Shown piece by piece: positions 1-7,833 of a stretch of 64,000 bases of DNA (its first letter is position 1; the number at the start of each line of letters is the position of its first letter). Made by a program: the position numbers and the translations under genes. The DNA is from Variovorax paradoxus NBRC 15149 (GTDB lineage: Bacteria; Pseudomonadota; Gammaproteobacteria; Burkholderiales; Burkholderiaceae_C): NCBI RefSeq assembly GCF_001591365.1, contig NZ_BCUT01000001.1, forward strand, positions 3,124,898-3,188,897, read 5' to 3'. The notes below the pieces were generated by a model. That model searched no databases. It worked only from the letters and a program-made list of their open reading frames with translations, and was not told the origin of the DNA.

Positions 1-612
1 CGTGTCGATCAGCCCTGGCACGACGGTGTTGGCACGCACGCCCTGGGCTGCATATTGCTGCGCCACCATGCGCGTGAACTGCGTGACCGCGGCCTTGGTC
101 ACGCCGTAGGCCAGGTGCGGATAGCCCAGGTAGCGCATGCCCGCGATCGACGAGATGGCGACGATGGCGCCGCGCCCGCGCTCGACCATGCCGGGCAGCA
201 CCTGCCGGGTGGCCAGGAGCAGGCTGCGCACGTTCACTGCGTGGATGCGATCGAAGTCCTCGGCGCTGGTTTCCATGGGGCCGCCGGTCTTGCCGATGCC
301 CACGTTGTGGTGCAGCACGTCGACCGTGCCGAAGCGCTCGCGTGCTTCGCCAAAGAGCCGAACCACGTCGGCTTCGTCCGCCGCATCGCCGACGAAGGTC
401 TCGGCCGTGCCGCCTTCGGCACGGATCAGCGCAGTGGTTTCCTCGGCGGAGGCGGCGTCGCGGTCCGCCACGCACACGTGCGCGCCGAGCCGGGCGTAGG
501 TGACGCTCGACGCCCGGCCGATGCTCCAGCCCGGTCCCGCCGAGCCCGCGCCCAGCACGAAGACGACCCGACCCGACAGGTCCAGTGGCAGCGCAGGAGG
601 AGTGAAGCTCAT
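1..612 (-). CDS. SDR-family NAD(P)-dependent oxidoreductase (C-terminus beyond the window)
   Basis: This is a short-chain dehydrogenase that should oxidise or reduce an alcohol/ketone intermediate of the operon it belongs to. A glycine-rich nucleotide-binding motif GAGSAGPGWSIG lies near residues 16-27. The usual NNAG is replaced by HHNVG, and the catalytic YxxxK appears as YGVTK. The last visible residues, VVPGLIDT, match the conserved segment after the active site, so about 50 residues are missing. The ATG overlaps the stop of the upstream citryl-CoA-lyase-like gene (ATGA), so the two are translationally coupled. Substrate is unknown; the family call is secure. Confidence 0.88.
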   Translation of the reverse strand, partial: MSFTPPALPLDLSGRVVFVLGAGSAGPGWSIGRASSVTYARLGAHVCVADRDAASAEETTALIRAEGGTAETFVGDAADEADVVRLFGEARERFGTVDVLHHNVGIGKTGGPMETSAEDFDRIHAVNVRSLLLATRQVLPGMVERGRGAIVAISSIAGMRYLGYPHLAYGVTKAAVTQFTRMVAQQYAAQGVRANTVVPGLIDT

Positions 613-1394
613 GCGTCATCCTTCCCGCTCGCGCCGACGAACGGAATCGCGTGCTCGACGGTGTCCCAGATGAAGCGGCCCGACGGACTCTGCTGCTCCT
701 CGACGATGTGCGCCACCAGCCCCGCGGCGCGCGAAATCACGGCAAAGCCGCGCATCACGCCGGTGGGCACGCCGATCTCGCCCAGCAGCGCGGCCACCGC
801 GCCGGTCGCGTTGATGGTGATGGGGCGCCCGGCCACGGCGTCCACCGCGGCGGACAGGCGCTCCAGCGCTCGCACCTTGTGGCCGGCCAGCTCGGGCTCG
901 GCGCGCGCCATGTCGAGCAGCTTGTAGGCGCGCGGGTCCACCGGCTTGTGCAGGTGGTGGCCGAAGCCGGGCACGGGGCTCTTGATCTCCTTGTAGTGGC
1001 GCGCGATGGCCATGGCCTCGGCATCCGGGTCGGCGGCGGCGCCGATGCGGTCGAGCAGGCCGGCGCAGTTCTCCATGGTGCCCACGAACGAACTGCCCAC
1101 GGCCAGCAGCCCGGCCGAGACGGCACCCTGCAGGTTCTCGGGCGCGCTCATGTAGATCAGGCGCGTGGCAATGGCGCTGGGCGTGAGGCCGTGCTCCATC
1201 AGCACCACCAGCACCGCATCGGTGATGCGCAGGTCCACGCCGCGCGGCGTGCGGTTGAGGATCTGCATCAGCATCACCTCGGTGAAGGTCTTCTTGCCGA
1301 GCAGGTCTTCGACCAGGTCGGCGTCGCGGTAGTGCAGGCTCGTGAGCGTGTGGGTGCACAGGCGGGTGACGGGAGTGGCGGAGGAGGAAGTCAT
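609..1394 (-). CDS. citryl-CoA lyase / citrate synthase-fold protein
   Basis: A 261-residue protein of the small citrate-synthase-fold group annotated as citryl-CoA lyase, which cleaves or forms a C-C bond between an acyl-CoA and a 2-oxoacid. The diagnostic segment PGFGHHLHKPVDPRAYKL near residues 145-162 matches the citrate synthase GFGHxxxxxxDPR active-site region with its catalytic His. The protein is much shorter than true citrate synthase (about 430 aa), as expected for lyase-type members. It lies 17 nt downstream of an acyl-CoA ligase and overlaps an SDR gene, so ligase, lyase and dehydrogenase probably act in sequence. The true substrate (citrate-like, citramalate-like or other) cannot be told from sequence. 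Confidence 0.82.
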   Translation of the reverse strand: MTSSSATPVTRLCTHTLTSLHYRDADLVEDLLGKKTFTEVMLMQILNRTPRGVDLRITDAVLVVLMEHGLTPSAIATRLIYMSAPENLQGAVSAGLLAVGSSFVGTMENCAGLLDRIGAAADPDAEAMAIARHYKEIKSPVPGFGHHLHKPVDPRAYKLLDMARAEPELAGHKVRALERLSAAVDAVAGRPITINATGAVAALLGEIGVPTGVMRGFAVISRAAGLVAHIVEEQQSPSGRFIWDTVEHAIPFVGASGKDDA

Positions 1395-1411
1395 CGCGTG
1401 GTTTCTTTCGT

Positions 1412-2926
1412 TCAGGATGTGGCGGCGGCCGCCATGGCGAGTTCGCGCACGGCGCTCTTGAGCACCTTGCCCACGGGCGAGCGCGGCAGGGCCTCGTGGA
1501 AATGGATGTGCTTGGGCGTCTGCACCGGGCCCAGGCGTTCGCGCACGAAGGCAATCAGCTCGGCTTCGGTGGCATGGCGGCCGGGGCGCAGTTGCACGGC
1601 GGCCTGCACCGCCTCGCCCCACTTGTCGTCGGGAATGCCGAACACGGCGCATTCGTGCACGGCGGGGTGCTGGCCCAGCGCGTTCTCCACGTCCACCGGG
1701 TACACGTTGAAGCCGCCCGTGATGACCATGTCCTTCAGGCGGTCCTTCAGGTAGAGGTAGCCGCGCTCGTCGACAAGGCCCCGGTCGCCGGTGTGCAGCC
1801 AGCCGTCCACCAGCGTCTCGGCGGTCTTGTCGGGCAGGCGCCAGTAGCCGGCCATCAGCAGGTCGCCGCGCGCCACCACTTCGCCGACCTCGCCCGCGGG
1901 CAGCAGCCGACCGTCCGGCGCCATGATGGCCACATCGCTGAACCAGGCGGTGCGGCCCACGGCGGCCCAGTTGCGCTCGTCCTCGAAGTCTTCGGCGCGC
2001 ATCACCGTGAGGATCTGGGGCGCCTCGGTCTGGCCGTAGGTGGTGCCCAGCACCGGGCCGAAGAATTCCCGCACCTCGCGGATCTTTTCCGAAGGCATCG
2101 GCGCGCCGCCGTAGATCAGCCGGCGCAGGTGCGGAAAGTCGGCGCGCGACACGCCCGGCAGCGCCATCAGCATGTACACCAGCGTGGGCGGCATGAAGCA
2201 CGTCGTGCCGCCGCGTTCGCGGAAGGCCGTGCGCACGGCCTCGGCGCCGGCCGCGGGCAGCACCACGTGGCAGCCGCCCTGCGCCAGGATGGGCAGCACG
2301 TAGGTCGAGGTGCCGTGCGTGATTGGCGCCGCCACCACATAGCGCTCGTGCTCGTCGAAGCCCCAGGCGTGGATCTGGTTGGCGATGTTGGCGAGCCATG
2401 CGCGGTAGGGCTGCATCACGCCCTTGGGCGCGCCGGTGGTGCCGCCGGTGAACTTGATCGCCTGCGTGGCGTCCAGCGGCAGCGCGAAGGAAGGGCCCGG
2501 CGCGCCTGCATGCCGGGCCACCAGCGCCGCGATGGTGGCTTCGTGCTGCGGCGCGGTGCCGGTGTGGATGCGCGCGCCGGGCGCACCGTCGAGCAGCCCG
2601 GCGCAGGCCGCGTCGAGCACGAGGATCGAAGGTTCGGTGGCATCGACGATGCGGCGGATCTCGGGCCGCGTGCTCTGCGGATTCAGCGGCACCCAGACCT
2701 TGCCGCAGGCCAGCACCGCGAGCAGCGCGGCAATGTGCTCCGCGCTGTTCTTCGCGCAGATGGCCACGCGGCTTTGCGGCGCGGGGTCGAGCGCGACCAG
2801 CGCGGCCGCCAGTGCCGCCACCTGGGCAGCAAGTTCCTGGTAGCGGATGGCGCCCTCGGGGGCGTCGATGGCAATGTTGTCGGGCCAGCGCACCGCGGCG
2901 CGCCAGAAGAAGTCGATCGGAAACAT
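1412..2926 (-). CDS. AMP-forming acyl-CoA synthetase (class I adenylate-forming enzyme)
   Basis: A 504-residue ligase expected to activate a carboxylic acid to its CoA thioester through an acyl-AMP. The P-loop-like motif FTGGTTGAPKGV is at about 158-169, YGQTEAP near 290 is the A5 motif, GWLHTGDRG is the A7 motif with its ATP-ribose Asp, and the C-terminal PRSPVGKVLKS carries the catalytic Lys. Length is normal for the family. It sits between a Bug-type binding protein and a citryl-CoA-lyase-like gene in one minus-strand operon, so its substrate is probably the acid captured by that binding protein. Specificity is not predictable from what I see. Confidence 0.9.
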   Translation of the reverse strand: MFPIDFFWRAAVRWPDNIAIDAPEGAIRYQELAAQVAALAAALVALDPAPQSRVAICAKNSAEHIAALLAVLACGKVWVPLNPQSTRPEIRRIVDATEPSILVLDAACAGLLDGAPGARIHTGTAPQHEATIAALVARHAGAPGPSFALPLDATQAIKFTGGTTGAPKGVMQPYRAWLANIANQIHAWGFDEHERYVVAAPITHGTSTYVLPILAQGGCHVVLPAAGAEAVRTAFRERGGTTCFMPPTLVYMLMALPGVSRADFPHLRRLIYGGAPMPSEKIREVREFFGPVLGTTYGQTEAPQILTVMRAEDFEDERNWAAVGRTAWFSDVAIMAPDGRLLPAGEVGEVVARGDLLMAGYWRLPDKTAETLVDGWLHTGDRGLVDERGYLYLKDRLKDMVITGGFNVYPVDVENALGQHPAVHECAVFGIPDDKWGEAVQAAVQLRPGRHATEAELIAFVRERLGPVQTPKHIHFHEALPRSPVGKVLKSAVRELAMAAAATS

Positions 2927-2963
2927 GGGTGGGTGTGCTCCTTGCAGGCTCTGGTGGTCGCTG

Positions 2964-3956
2964 TCAGTCGGCCTTGGCGCCGGATGCCTTCACCACGTCG
3001 TGCCAGCGCTTGATCTCGGCCGCGGCAAAGCTGCGCATCTGCTCGGGCGTGCCGGGTTCGGGGGTGGCGGCCAGCTCCTGCAGGCGCTGGCGCACATCGG
3101 GCGCGGCCAGCACCTTGCCGAGCGCGGCATTCAGGCGGTCGATCACGGCGCGCGGTGTGCCCGCGGGGGCCGCCAAGCCGAACCACGACTGCACGTCGAA
3201 GCCCGGATAGCCCGACTCGGCCAGCGTGGGCACGTCGGGCAGCAGCGGCGAACGCCGGGCGCTGGTGATGGCAATGGCGCGCAGGCGCCCGCCCTGCACG
3301 TGCGGCAGGGCCGATGGCGTGTTGTCGAACATCGACTGCACCTGGCCGCCCAGCAGGTCGGTGATGGCGGGCGCGCTGCCGCGGTAGGGCACGTGCAGCA
3401 TGTTGAGCCCGGCCTGCATCTTGAACATCTCGCCCGACAGGTGGATGGACGAGCCGCTGCCGGACGACGCGAAGGTGATGCCCTCTTTCGACTCCTTGGC
3501 AAAGCGCACGTAGTCGGCCACGTTCTTCACGGGCAACGACGGGTTCACCACGAGGATGTTGGGAATCTTGGCGATCAGGCCGACGGGCTCGAAGTCCTTG
3601 ACCGGGTCGTAGCCCAGCTTGCCGTAGAGCGAGGCGTTGATGGTGTTCGCGATGGTGTAGACGTAGAGCGTGTAGCCGTCGGCGGGCGCGCGGGCCACGT
3701 ACTCGGCGCCCACGTTGCTGTTGGCGCCCGTTCGGTTGTCCACCAGCAGGGGCTGGCCGAGCTGCTCGCCCAGCTTGATGGCGACGAGGCGCGCGATCAC
3801 GTCGGTGGCGCCGCCGGCGGCATAGCCGACCACGAGCTTCACGGGCTTGGACGGCCAGGGGGTGGCGGGCTGCGCCTGCAGGGGCAGCGCGGCGCTGCAG
3901 GCGAGGGCGGCGGCGAATGCCAGCCAATGCCGGCGGGGTGCGGAATACGAGCTCAC
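2964..3956 (-). CDS. Bug-family (TctC-like) periplasmic substrate-binding protein
   Basis: A 330-residue member of the Bordetella uptake gene family, periplasmic receptors of tripartite tricarboxylate transporters or orphan sensors. I chose the GTG at 3956 because a GGAGA Shine-Dalgarno lies about 7 nt upstream and it is directly followed by a signal peptide (basic start, hydrophobic LAFAAALACSAALPLQA). The mature start PSKPVKLVVGYAAGGATDVIAR is the family hallmark, followed by LLVDNRTGANSNVG and VPYRGSAPAITDLLGGQV. It is first in the operon with the ligase, lyase and SDR. No TctA/TctB membrane genes are in view, as is usual for orphan Bug proteins in this family of bacteria. Confidence 0.92.
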   Translation of the reverse strand: MSSYSAPRRHWLAFAAALACSAALPLQAQPATPWPSKPVKLVVGYAAGGATDVIARLVAIKLGEQLGQPLLVDNRTGANSNVGAEYVARAPADGYTLYVYTIANTINASLYGKLGYDPVKDFEPVGLIAKIPNILVVNPSLPVKNVADYVRFAKESKEGITFASSGSGSSIHLSGEMFKMQAGLNMLHVPYRGSAPAITDLLGGQVQSMFDNTPSALPHVQGGRLRAIAITSARRSPLLPDVPTLAESGYPGFDVQSWFGLAAPAGTPRAVIDRLNAALGKVLAAPDVRQRLQELAATPEPGTPEQMRSFAAAEIKRWHDVVKASGAKAD

Positions 3957-4056
3957 TTCTTGTCTCCAGTTGGGTATGCAATGCCTGTCGCGGGCTGCGT
4001 CCTGCCGTGCTGCGGCACACTGCGCGATGGCTCCGTCGACCGAGAAATTCTTTCGC

Positions 4057-4896
4057 ATGCCTTCGCGAACCGTGAATAAGAACGTCCGCCAGGCGGACGT
4101 TTCGGCCCGCGCCGCGGCCGCGCGCATCTCCAGCGCAGAGCCCGGCGACGACCCCGGCAGCCGCACGCTGCGGCGCGGCCTGCAGTTGCTGGACGCGGTG
4201 CTGGCCAGCGGCCGCGAAGGCCTGCGCGTGGTCGACCTGTGCCGCGCAGCGGGGCTGGAGCGCGCCACGGTGCACCGCCTGCTGGCCACGCTGGTGGAGA
4301 GCGGCTATGCCGCGCAGCGCGGGCGCTTTCGCTATGTGGCGGGGCCGCGGCTCGCGGCCATGGCGCAACCGGCCGGCATGCCCAACATGGCGGTGCGCCT
4401 GCGTCCGGTGCTGGAGCGCGTGAGTGCGGCCTGCGGCGATGCGGCTTTCGCGATCGTGCGCGAAGGCCCGGCGTCGCATTGCATCGCGCGCCATGTGGGC
4501 ACGCATCCGGTGCAGATCCTCGTGATCCAGGTGGGCACGCGCCAGCCGCTGGGTGTGGGCGCGGCGGGCCTGGCGCTGCTGTCGGCGCTGCCCGACGACG
4601 AGGTCCATGCCGCCGTCGCCGCCAATGCGCGTGTGCTGGGCCGCTACGGCGGCATGACGCCCGAGCGCATGGCGCTGCTGGTGCGCGCCACGCGTGAGCG
4701 CGGCTGGTCGGTCATCGGCAACCATGCCACCGATGGCGTGCTGGCCGTGGGCATGGCGGTGCGCAACAGCGAAGGCGAGCCTGTGGCCGCGATCAGCGTG
4801 GCGTCGACCCTGGACCGCATGCCGCGCGAGCGCCAGCAGCTGATCGCGCGCTGGATGCGCGAGGCACTGGCCGCGCTGCTGCCGGGCGGGCTTTGA
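4057..4896 (+). CDS. IclR-family transcriptional regulator
   Basis: A 279-residue IclR-type regulator. The N-terminal winged helix-turn-helix is in SRTLRRGLQLLDAV through LERATVHRLLATLVESGY, and the C-terminal effector domain ends with the family feature ISVASTLDRM. It is divergent from the Bug/ligase/lyase/SDR operon and is its likely regulator, responding to a pathway acid. The start is uncertain: ATG 4057 gives about 30 residues ahead of the HTH, while ATG 4027 and GTG 4072 are also in frame. A perfect 21-bp inverted repeat falls inside the extreme 5' coding part. Confidence 0.88.
   Translation: MPSRTVNKNVRQADVSARAAAARISSAEPGDDPGSRTLRRGLQLLDAVLASGREGLRVVDLCRAAGLERATVHRLLATLVESGYAAQRGRFRYVAGPRLAAMAQPAGMPNMAVRLRPVLERVSAACGDAAFAIVREGPASHCIARHVGTHPVQILVIQVGTRQPLGVGAAGLALLSALPDDEVHAAVAANARVLGRYGGMTPERMALLVRATRERGWSVIGNHATDGVLAVGMAVRNSEGEPVAAISVASTLDRMPRERQQLIARWMREALAALLPGGL
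4081..4101. promoter_or_regulatory. 21-bp perfect inverted repeat, candidate IclR operator
   Basis: The sequence is AACGTCCGCC-A-GGCGGACGTT: two perfect 10-nt arms around one base. It lies 125 nt from the start of the divergent Bug operon and within the first codons of the iclR-type gene if ATG 4057 is used. IclR-family proteins typically bind such palindromes and autoregulate. The alternative is a chance palindrome in GC-rich coding DNA, but 10 of 10 paired bases makes that unlikely. Confidence 0.5.
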
Positions 4897-4905
4897 GGCT
4901 GGCGG

Positions 4906-5862
4906 CTACGCGCCGCTCTCGTCGTCTTCGTTGCCGTCGTCGTTGCGAATGCGCAGCGCCGCTTCATACAGCGCATTGCGCGGCGCCCCGCTGATCTCGG
5001 CCGCAAGCCGCACAGCAGTCTTCACGGGCAGCTCGGCCAGCAGCAGGCGCAGCACGCGTTCGCCTTCGGCGCCGTCGTCGGCGGCCGCGGCCACGGGGTG
5101 CAGCACCAGCGCGAATTCGCCGCGCGTGCGGTCGCGGCCGGCTGCGAACCAGCCCGGCAGCTCGGCGGCGGCGACGGTCGCGATCTCCTCGAACTGCTTG
5201 GTGAGCTCGCGGCCGACGGTGATGCGGCGCTCGCCCAGCGTCGCAAGCGCGCGGGCCACGGCTTCGATGCGGTGCGGCGCTTCCAGCAGTACCACGGCGC
5301 GCCGCTCCTGTGCGAGCGCCTGCACGGCCGCGTCGCGCTCGCCGGCCTTGGTCGGCAGGAAGCCCGCGAACACGAAGGCGCTGCTTTCGCCGCCCGCCGC
5401 CACGAGGCCGGCGGCGCCGACCAGCGTGGTGACGCTGCTCGCGCCCGGCAGCGGCAGCACGCGCTGGCCGGCACCGCGCACGGCTGCGACCAGCCGCGCG
5501 CCCGGGTCGCTCACGCCGGGCGTGCCGGCATCGCTCACGTAAGCGATGCGCTCGCCCTGCGCGAGCCGCGCGACCACGGCCTGCGCGGCCTCGGCCTCGT
5601 TGTGCTGGTGCACGGCCAGGAGCTGGGCATTCGGCCGGTCGATGCCGTAGGCGCGCAGCAGGCTCTGCGTGTGGCGCGTGTCCTCGCAGGCGACCGCATC
5701 GACCAGCTGCAGCACGTGCAGCGCGCGCAGCGTGATGTCGGCCAGGTTGCCGATGGGCGTGGCCACCACGTAGAGCGTGCCCTGCGGATAATGCTGTGCA
5801 CCCGAGGCATCGCGCGCGGCCGAAAGGGCGGCGCCGAAGGAAGCGGGTGCTAGTGAAGCCAA
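4906..5862 (-). CDS. rsmI: 16S rRNA 2'-O-ribose C1402 methyltransferase RsmI
   Basis: RsmI methylates the 2'-O of C1402 in 16S rRNA using SAM. This 318-residue protein shows the whole family pattern: GTLYVVATPIGNLADITLRAL near the N-terminus, CEDTRHTQSLLRAYG, SDAGTPGVSDPGARLV, the SAM-site loop LPLPGASSVTTL and the distal RELTKQFEE. The start is taken as TTG 5862, preceded by GGAG at about 8 nt; no suitable ATG lies closer. It is divergent from yraN with 45 nt between starts. The C-terminal tail is rich in Asp/Glu. Confidence 0.96.
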   Translation of the reverse strand: MASLAPASFGAALSAARDASGAQHYPQGTLYVVATPIGNLADITLRALHVLQLVDAVACEDTRHTQSLLRAYGIDRPNAQLLAVHQHNEAEAAQAVVARLAQGERIAYVSDAGTPGVSDPGARLVAAVRGAGQRVLPLPGASSVTTLVGAAGLVAAGGESSAFVFAGFLPTKAGERDAAVQALAQERRAVVLLEAPHRIEAVARALATLGERRITVGRELTKQFEEIATVAAAELPGWFAAGRDRTRGEFALVLHPVAAAADDGAEGERVLRLLLAELPVKTAVRLAAEISGAPRNALYEAALRIRNDDGNEDDESGA

Positions 5863-5907
5863 GAAGTTTCTCCGTAGGAACAAAAAAGAAGCGGGCAGGG
5901 AGCCAGC

Positions 5908-6279
5908 ATGAAGACCATCACGACCAAGCATCGCGGCGATGCGGCGGAAGACGCCGCGCTCGACCACCTCCAATGCGCCGGCCTGGCGCTGGTAGCGCGC
6001 AATTATCGAACGCCCGGGCGCGGCGGCGGCGAGATCGACCTGATCATGCGCGATCCGCGCGACGCCACGCTGGTGTTCGTGGAGGTGCGCCAGCGCAGCA
6101 GCGGCACCCACGGCGGCGCCGGCGGCAGCATCACGGGGCTCAAGCAGCGGCGCATCGTGTTTGCGGCGCGGCACTACCTGAACGGGCTGCGCACGCTGCC
6201 GCCCTGCCGTTTCGACGTGGTGCTGGTCGAGGAGCGCATCACCTGGCTGCAGGGCGCGTTCGACGCGGGCGGGAACTGA
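5908..6279 (+). CDS. yraN: YraN family protein (UPF0102), endonuclease-like fold
   Basis: A 123-residue UPF0102 protein. Visible hallmarks are the start KHRGDAAEDAALDHL, LVARNYRTPGRGGGEIDLIMRD and LVFVEVRQRS. The E-(x)-D and E-V-(x) residues correspond to the PD-(D/E)xK-like nuclease core known for the family. The physiological role is not established. It follows rsmI divergently and precedes diaA and a BON-domain lipoprotein, the same neighbourhood as in Escherichia coli (rsmI, yraN, diaA, dolP), which supports the call. Confidence 0.95.
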   Translation: MKTITTKHRGDAAEDAALDHLQCAGLALVARNYRTPGRGGGEIDLIMRDPRDATLVFVEVRQRSSGTHGGAGGSITGLKQRRIVFAARHYLNGLRTLPPCRFDVVLVEERITWLQGAFDAGGN

Positions 6280-6352
6280 AAGCGCGCCGCGGGCTCCACC
6301 CACACATTCATCCTCCCATCCATCGCAAACGTCTTGTTTCAACGCCCCCCGG

Positions 6353-6358
6353 TATCAT
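6353..6358 (+). promoter_or_regulatory. -10-like element (TATCAT) just before the diaA start
   Basis: TATCAT lies 8 nt before the ATG at 6367, so a transcript would start within one or two bases of the start codon. GTCTTG at 6331-6336, 16 nt upstream, is a weak -35 candidate. There is no convincing Shine-Dalgarno before this ATG. Confidence 0.4.
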
Positions 6359-6366
6359 CGCGCCCC

Positions 6367-7011
6367 ATGCTCGAGCAACGGATTCAGCAACACTTCATCG
6401 ACAGCGCCGACCTCAAGTACCAGGCCGGCCCCATCCTCAGCAAACCCATTTCGCAGGCCATGCAGGCGATCCTGGCCTGCGTGACCAGCGGCGGCAAGGT
6501 GCTGGCCTGCGGCGCGGGCGTCTCGGGCCTGCTGGCGGCGCAGTTCGCGGCGCAGTTCGTCGGCCGCTTCGAGCGCGAGCGCCCCGAGCTCGGCGCCATC
6601 GCGCTGCCCGGCGATCCCACCGACCCGTCGGCCGACAGCGCCGCTGCCACCGACGCCGACCGTTTTGCCCGCCAGGTGCGCGCGCTCGGCCAGGCCGGCG
6701 ACGTGCTGCTGGCGCTGAGCGCGAGCGGCCAGTCGGCGGCCGTGCTGGCCGCGGTGCTGGCTGCGCACGAGCGCGACATGACGGTGGTGGCGCTGCTGGG
6801 CAACGCCAGCGCGGGCCAGCCGGCCTCGCCCGGCGCGGGCAGCAGCGGAACCGGTGGCGCCATCGGCCGCGCGCTGCGCGAAACGGACGTCCAGATCGGC
6901 GTGTCGCACGAACGTGCGGCGCGTATCCACGAAATCCACCTGCTCGCGCTGCATTGCCTGTGCGACGGCGTGGATGCCCAGCTACTCGGAGAACAGGAAG
7001 CTTCCACATGA
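6367..7011 (+). CDS. diaA: SIS-domain protein, DiaA / phosphoheptose isomerase-like
   Basis: A 214-residue single SIS-domain protein of the GmhA/DiaA group. The sequence shows GGKVLACGAGVSGLLAAQF, a divergent form of the phosphosugar loop, then LLALSASGQSAAVLAAVLAA (the SxSG motif of SIS domains) and HEIHLLALHCLCDGVD, typical of DiaA. In E. coli DiaA promotes DnaA assembly at oriC, whereas GmhA makes heptose for LPS. The yraN-diaA-BON gene order favours the DiaA assignment. The stop overlaps the next start (ATGA), so translation of the two is coupled. Confidence 0.85.
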   Translation: MLEQRIQQHFIDSADLKYQAGPILSKPISQAMQAILACVTSGGKVLACGAGVSGLLAAQFAAQFVGRFERERPELGAIALPGDPTDPSADSAAATDADRFARQVRALGQAGDVLLALSASGQSAAVLAAVLAAHERDMTVVALLGNASAGQPASPGAGSSGTGGAIGRALRETDVQIGVSHERAARIHEIHLLALHCLCDGVDAQLLGEQEAST

Positions 7012-7784
7012 CGACAACGACACCGTTCCAGCGCTTCGCCATTGCACTTGCCTCGGGAACCGTCCTGGTTGCCGGGCTTTCGGCCTGCGTGCCGCTCGTG
7101 GTCGGAGGGGCCGCGGCGGTGGGCGTGGGCATGGTGGCCACCGACCGCCGCAGCTCCGGCGCGCAGCTCGACGACCAGGGCATCGAGCTGCGCGCAGCGG
7201 CCCGCGTGCGCGAGATCGCCAACGACAACATGTACGTGAGCGTCACCAGCTTCAACCGCCAGGTGCTGCTGACCGGCGCCGTGGGCAGCGACGCCGACCG
7301 CCGCCGCGTCGAGGACCTGGTGCAGCGCGTGGACAACGTGCGCTCGGTGGTCAACGAGCTCACCGTCGGCCCGCCCAGCACCTTCCAGGACCGCTCGAAC
7401 GACCTGTTCATCAGCGGCAAGGTCAAGGCCTCGCTGCTCGATGCCAAGGACATCTTCGCCAACTCGTTCAAGGTGGTGACCGAGCGCGGCGTGGTCTACC
7501 TGATGGGCATTGCGACGCGCCGCGAGACCGACCGCGCGACCGAAATCGCACGCGGCATCTCGGGCGTGCAGAAGGTGGTGCGCGTGGTCGAGGTGGTGAG
7601 CGAAGCCGAGCTGGCCAGCCAGGCGCAGCAGGCGCAGCGCGGCGGCACCGGATCGCCTGCACCGGCACCCGCGCCGTCGTCGGCGCCCGGGTCTTCTTCG
7701 TCGTCGTCGCGCGTGCCGCTGCCGCCGATGGAGCCGCTGCCGCCGGCCCAGCCCGGCGGCGCCACGGCCACGCCGGTGCGCTGA
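7008..7784 (+). CDS. BON-domain outer-membrane lipoprotein (DolP/YraP-like)
   Basis: A 258-residue lipoprotein with signal peptide and lipobox LSAC near residues 24-27. Two BON domains follow: DNMYVSVTSFNRQVLLTGAV...VDNVRSVVNELTV and the second ending GVVYLMGIATRRETD...VQKVVRVVEVV. In E. coli DolP binds anionic phospholipid at division sites and supports outer-membrane integrity; the same gene order (yraN-diaA-dolP) makes this the likely ortholog. Unlike DolP (191 aa) it carries a C-terminal low-complexity tail rich in Ala, Pro, Ser and Gln of about 65 residues. A strong terminator follows immediately. Confidence 0.9.
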   Translation: MTTTTPFQRFAIALASGTVLVAGLSACVPLVVGGAAAVGVGMVATDRRSSGAQLDDQGIELRAAARVREIANDNMYVSVTSFNRQVLLTGAVGSDADRRRVEDLVQRVDNVRSVVNELTVGPPSTFQDRSNDLFISGKVKASLLDAKDIFANSFKVVTERGVVYLMGIATRRETDRATEIARGISGVQKVVRVVEVVSEAELASQAQQAQRGGTGSPAPAPAPSSAPGSSSSSSRVPLPPMEPLPPAQPGGATATPVR

Positions 7785-7790
7785 CCCCGC

Positions 7791-7833
7791 AAAAAACAAA
7801 GCCCGCTTCGCGCGGGCTTTGTTTTTTGTTTTT
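7791..7833. terminator. bidirectional intrinsic terminator
   Basis: A perfect 16-bp stem (7791-7806 with 7812-7827) around a 5-nt loop has a GC core GCCCGC/GCGGGC, six A on the left edge and a T-rich run to 7833. It sits between the convergent BON lipoprotein gene and the minus-strand dehydrogenase gene and can stop transcription from both sides. Confidence 0.92.

Noticed and set aside
609..2399. A 596-codon reading that would fuse the CoA ligase region to the citryl-CoA-lyase-like protein
   Set aside because: Its first half is an out-of-frame translation of the ligase gene. The lyase has its own ATG at 1394 and normal length without it.
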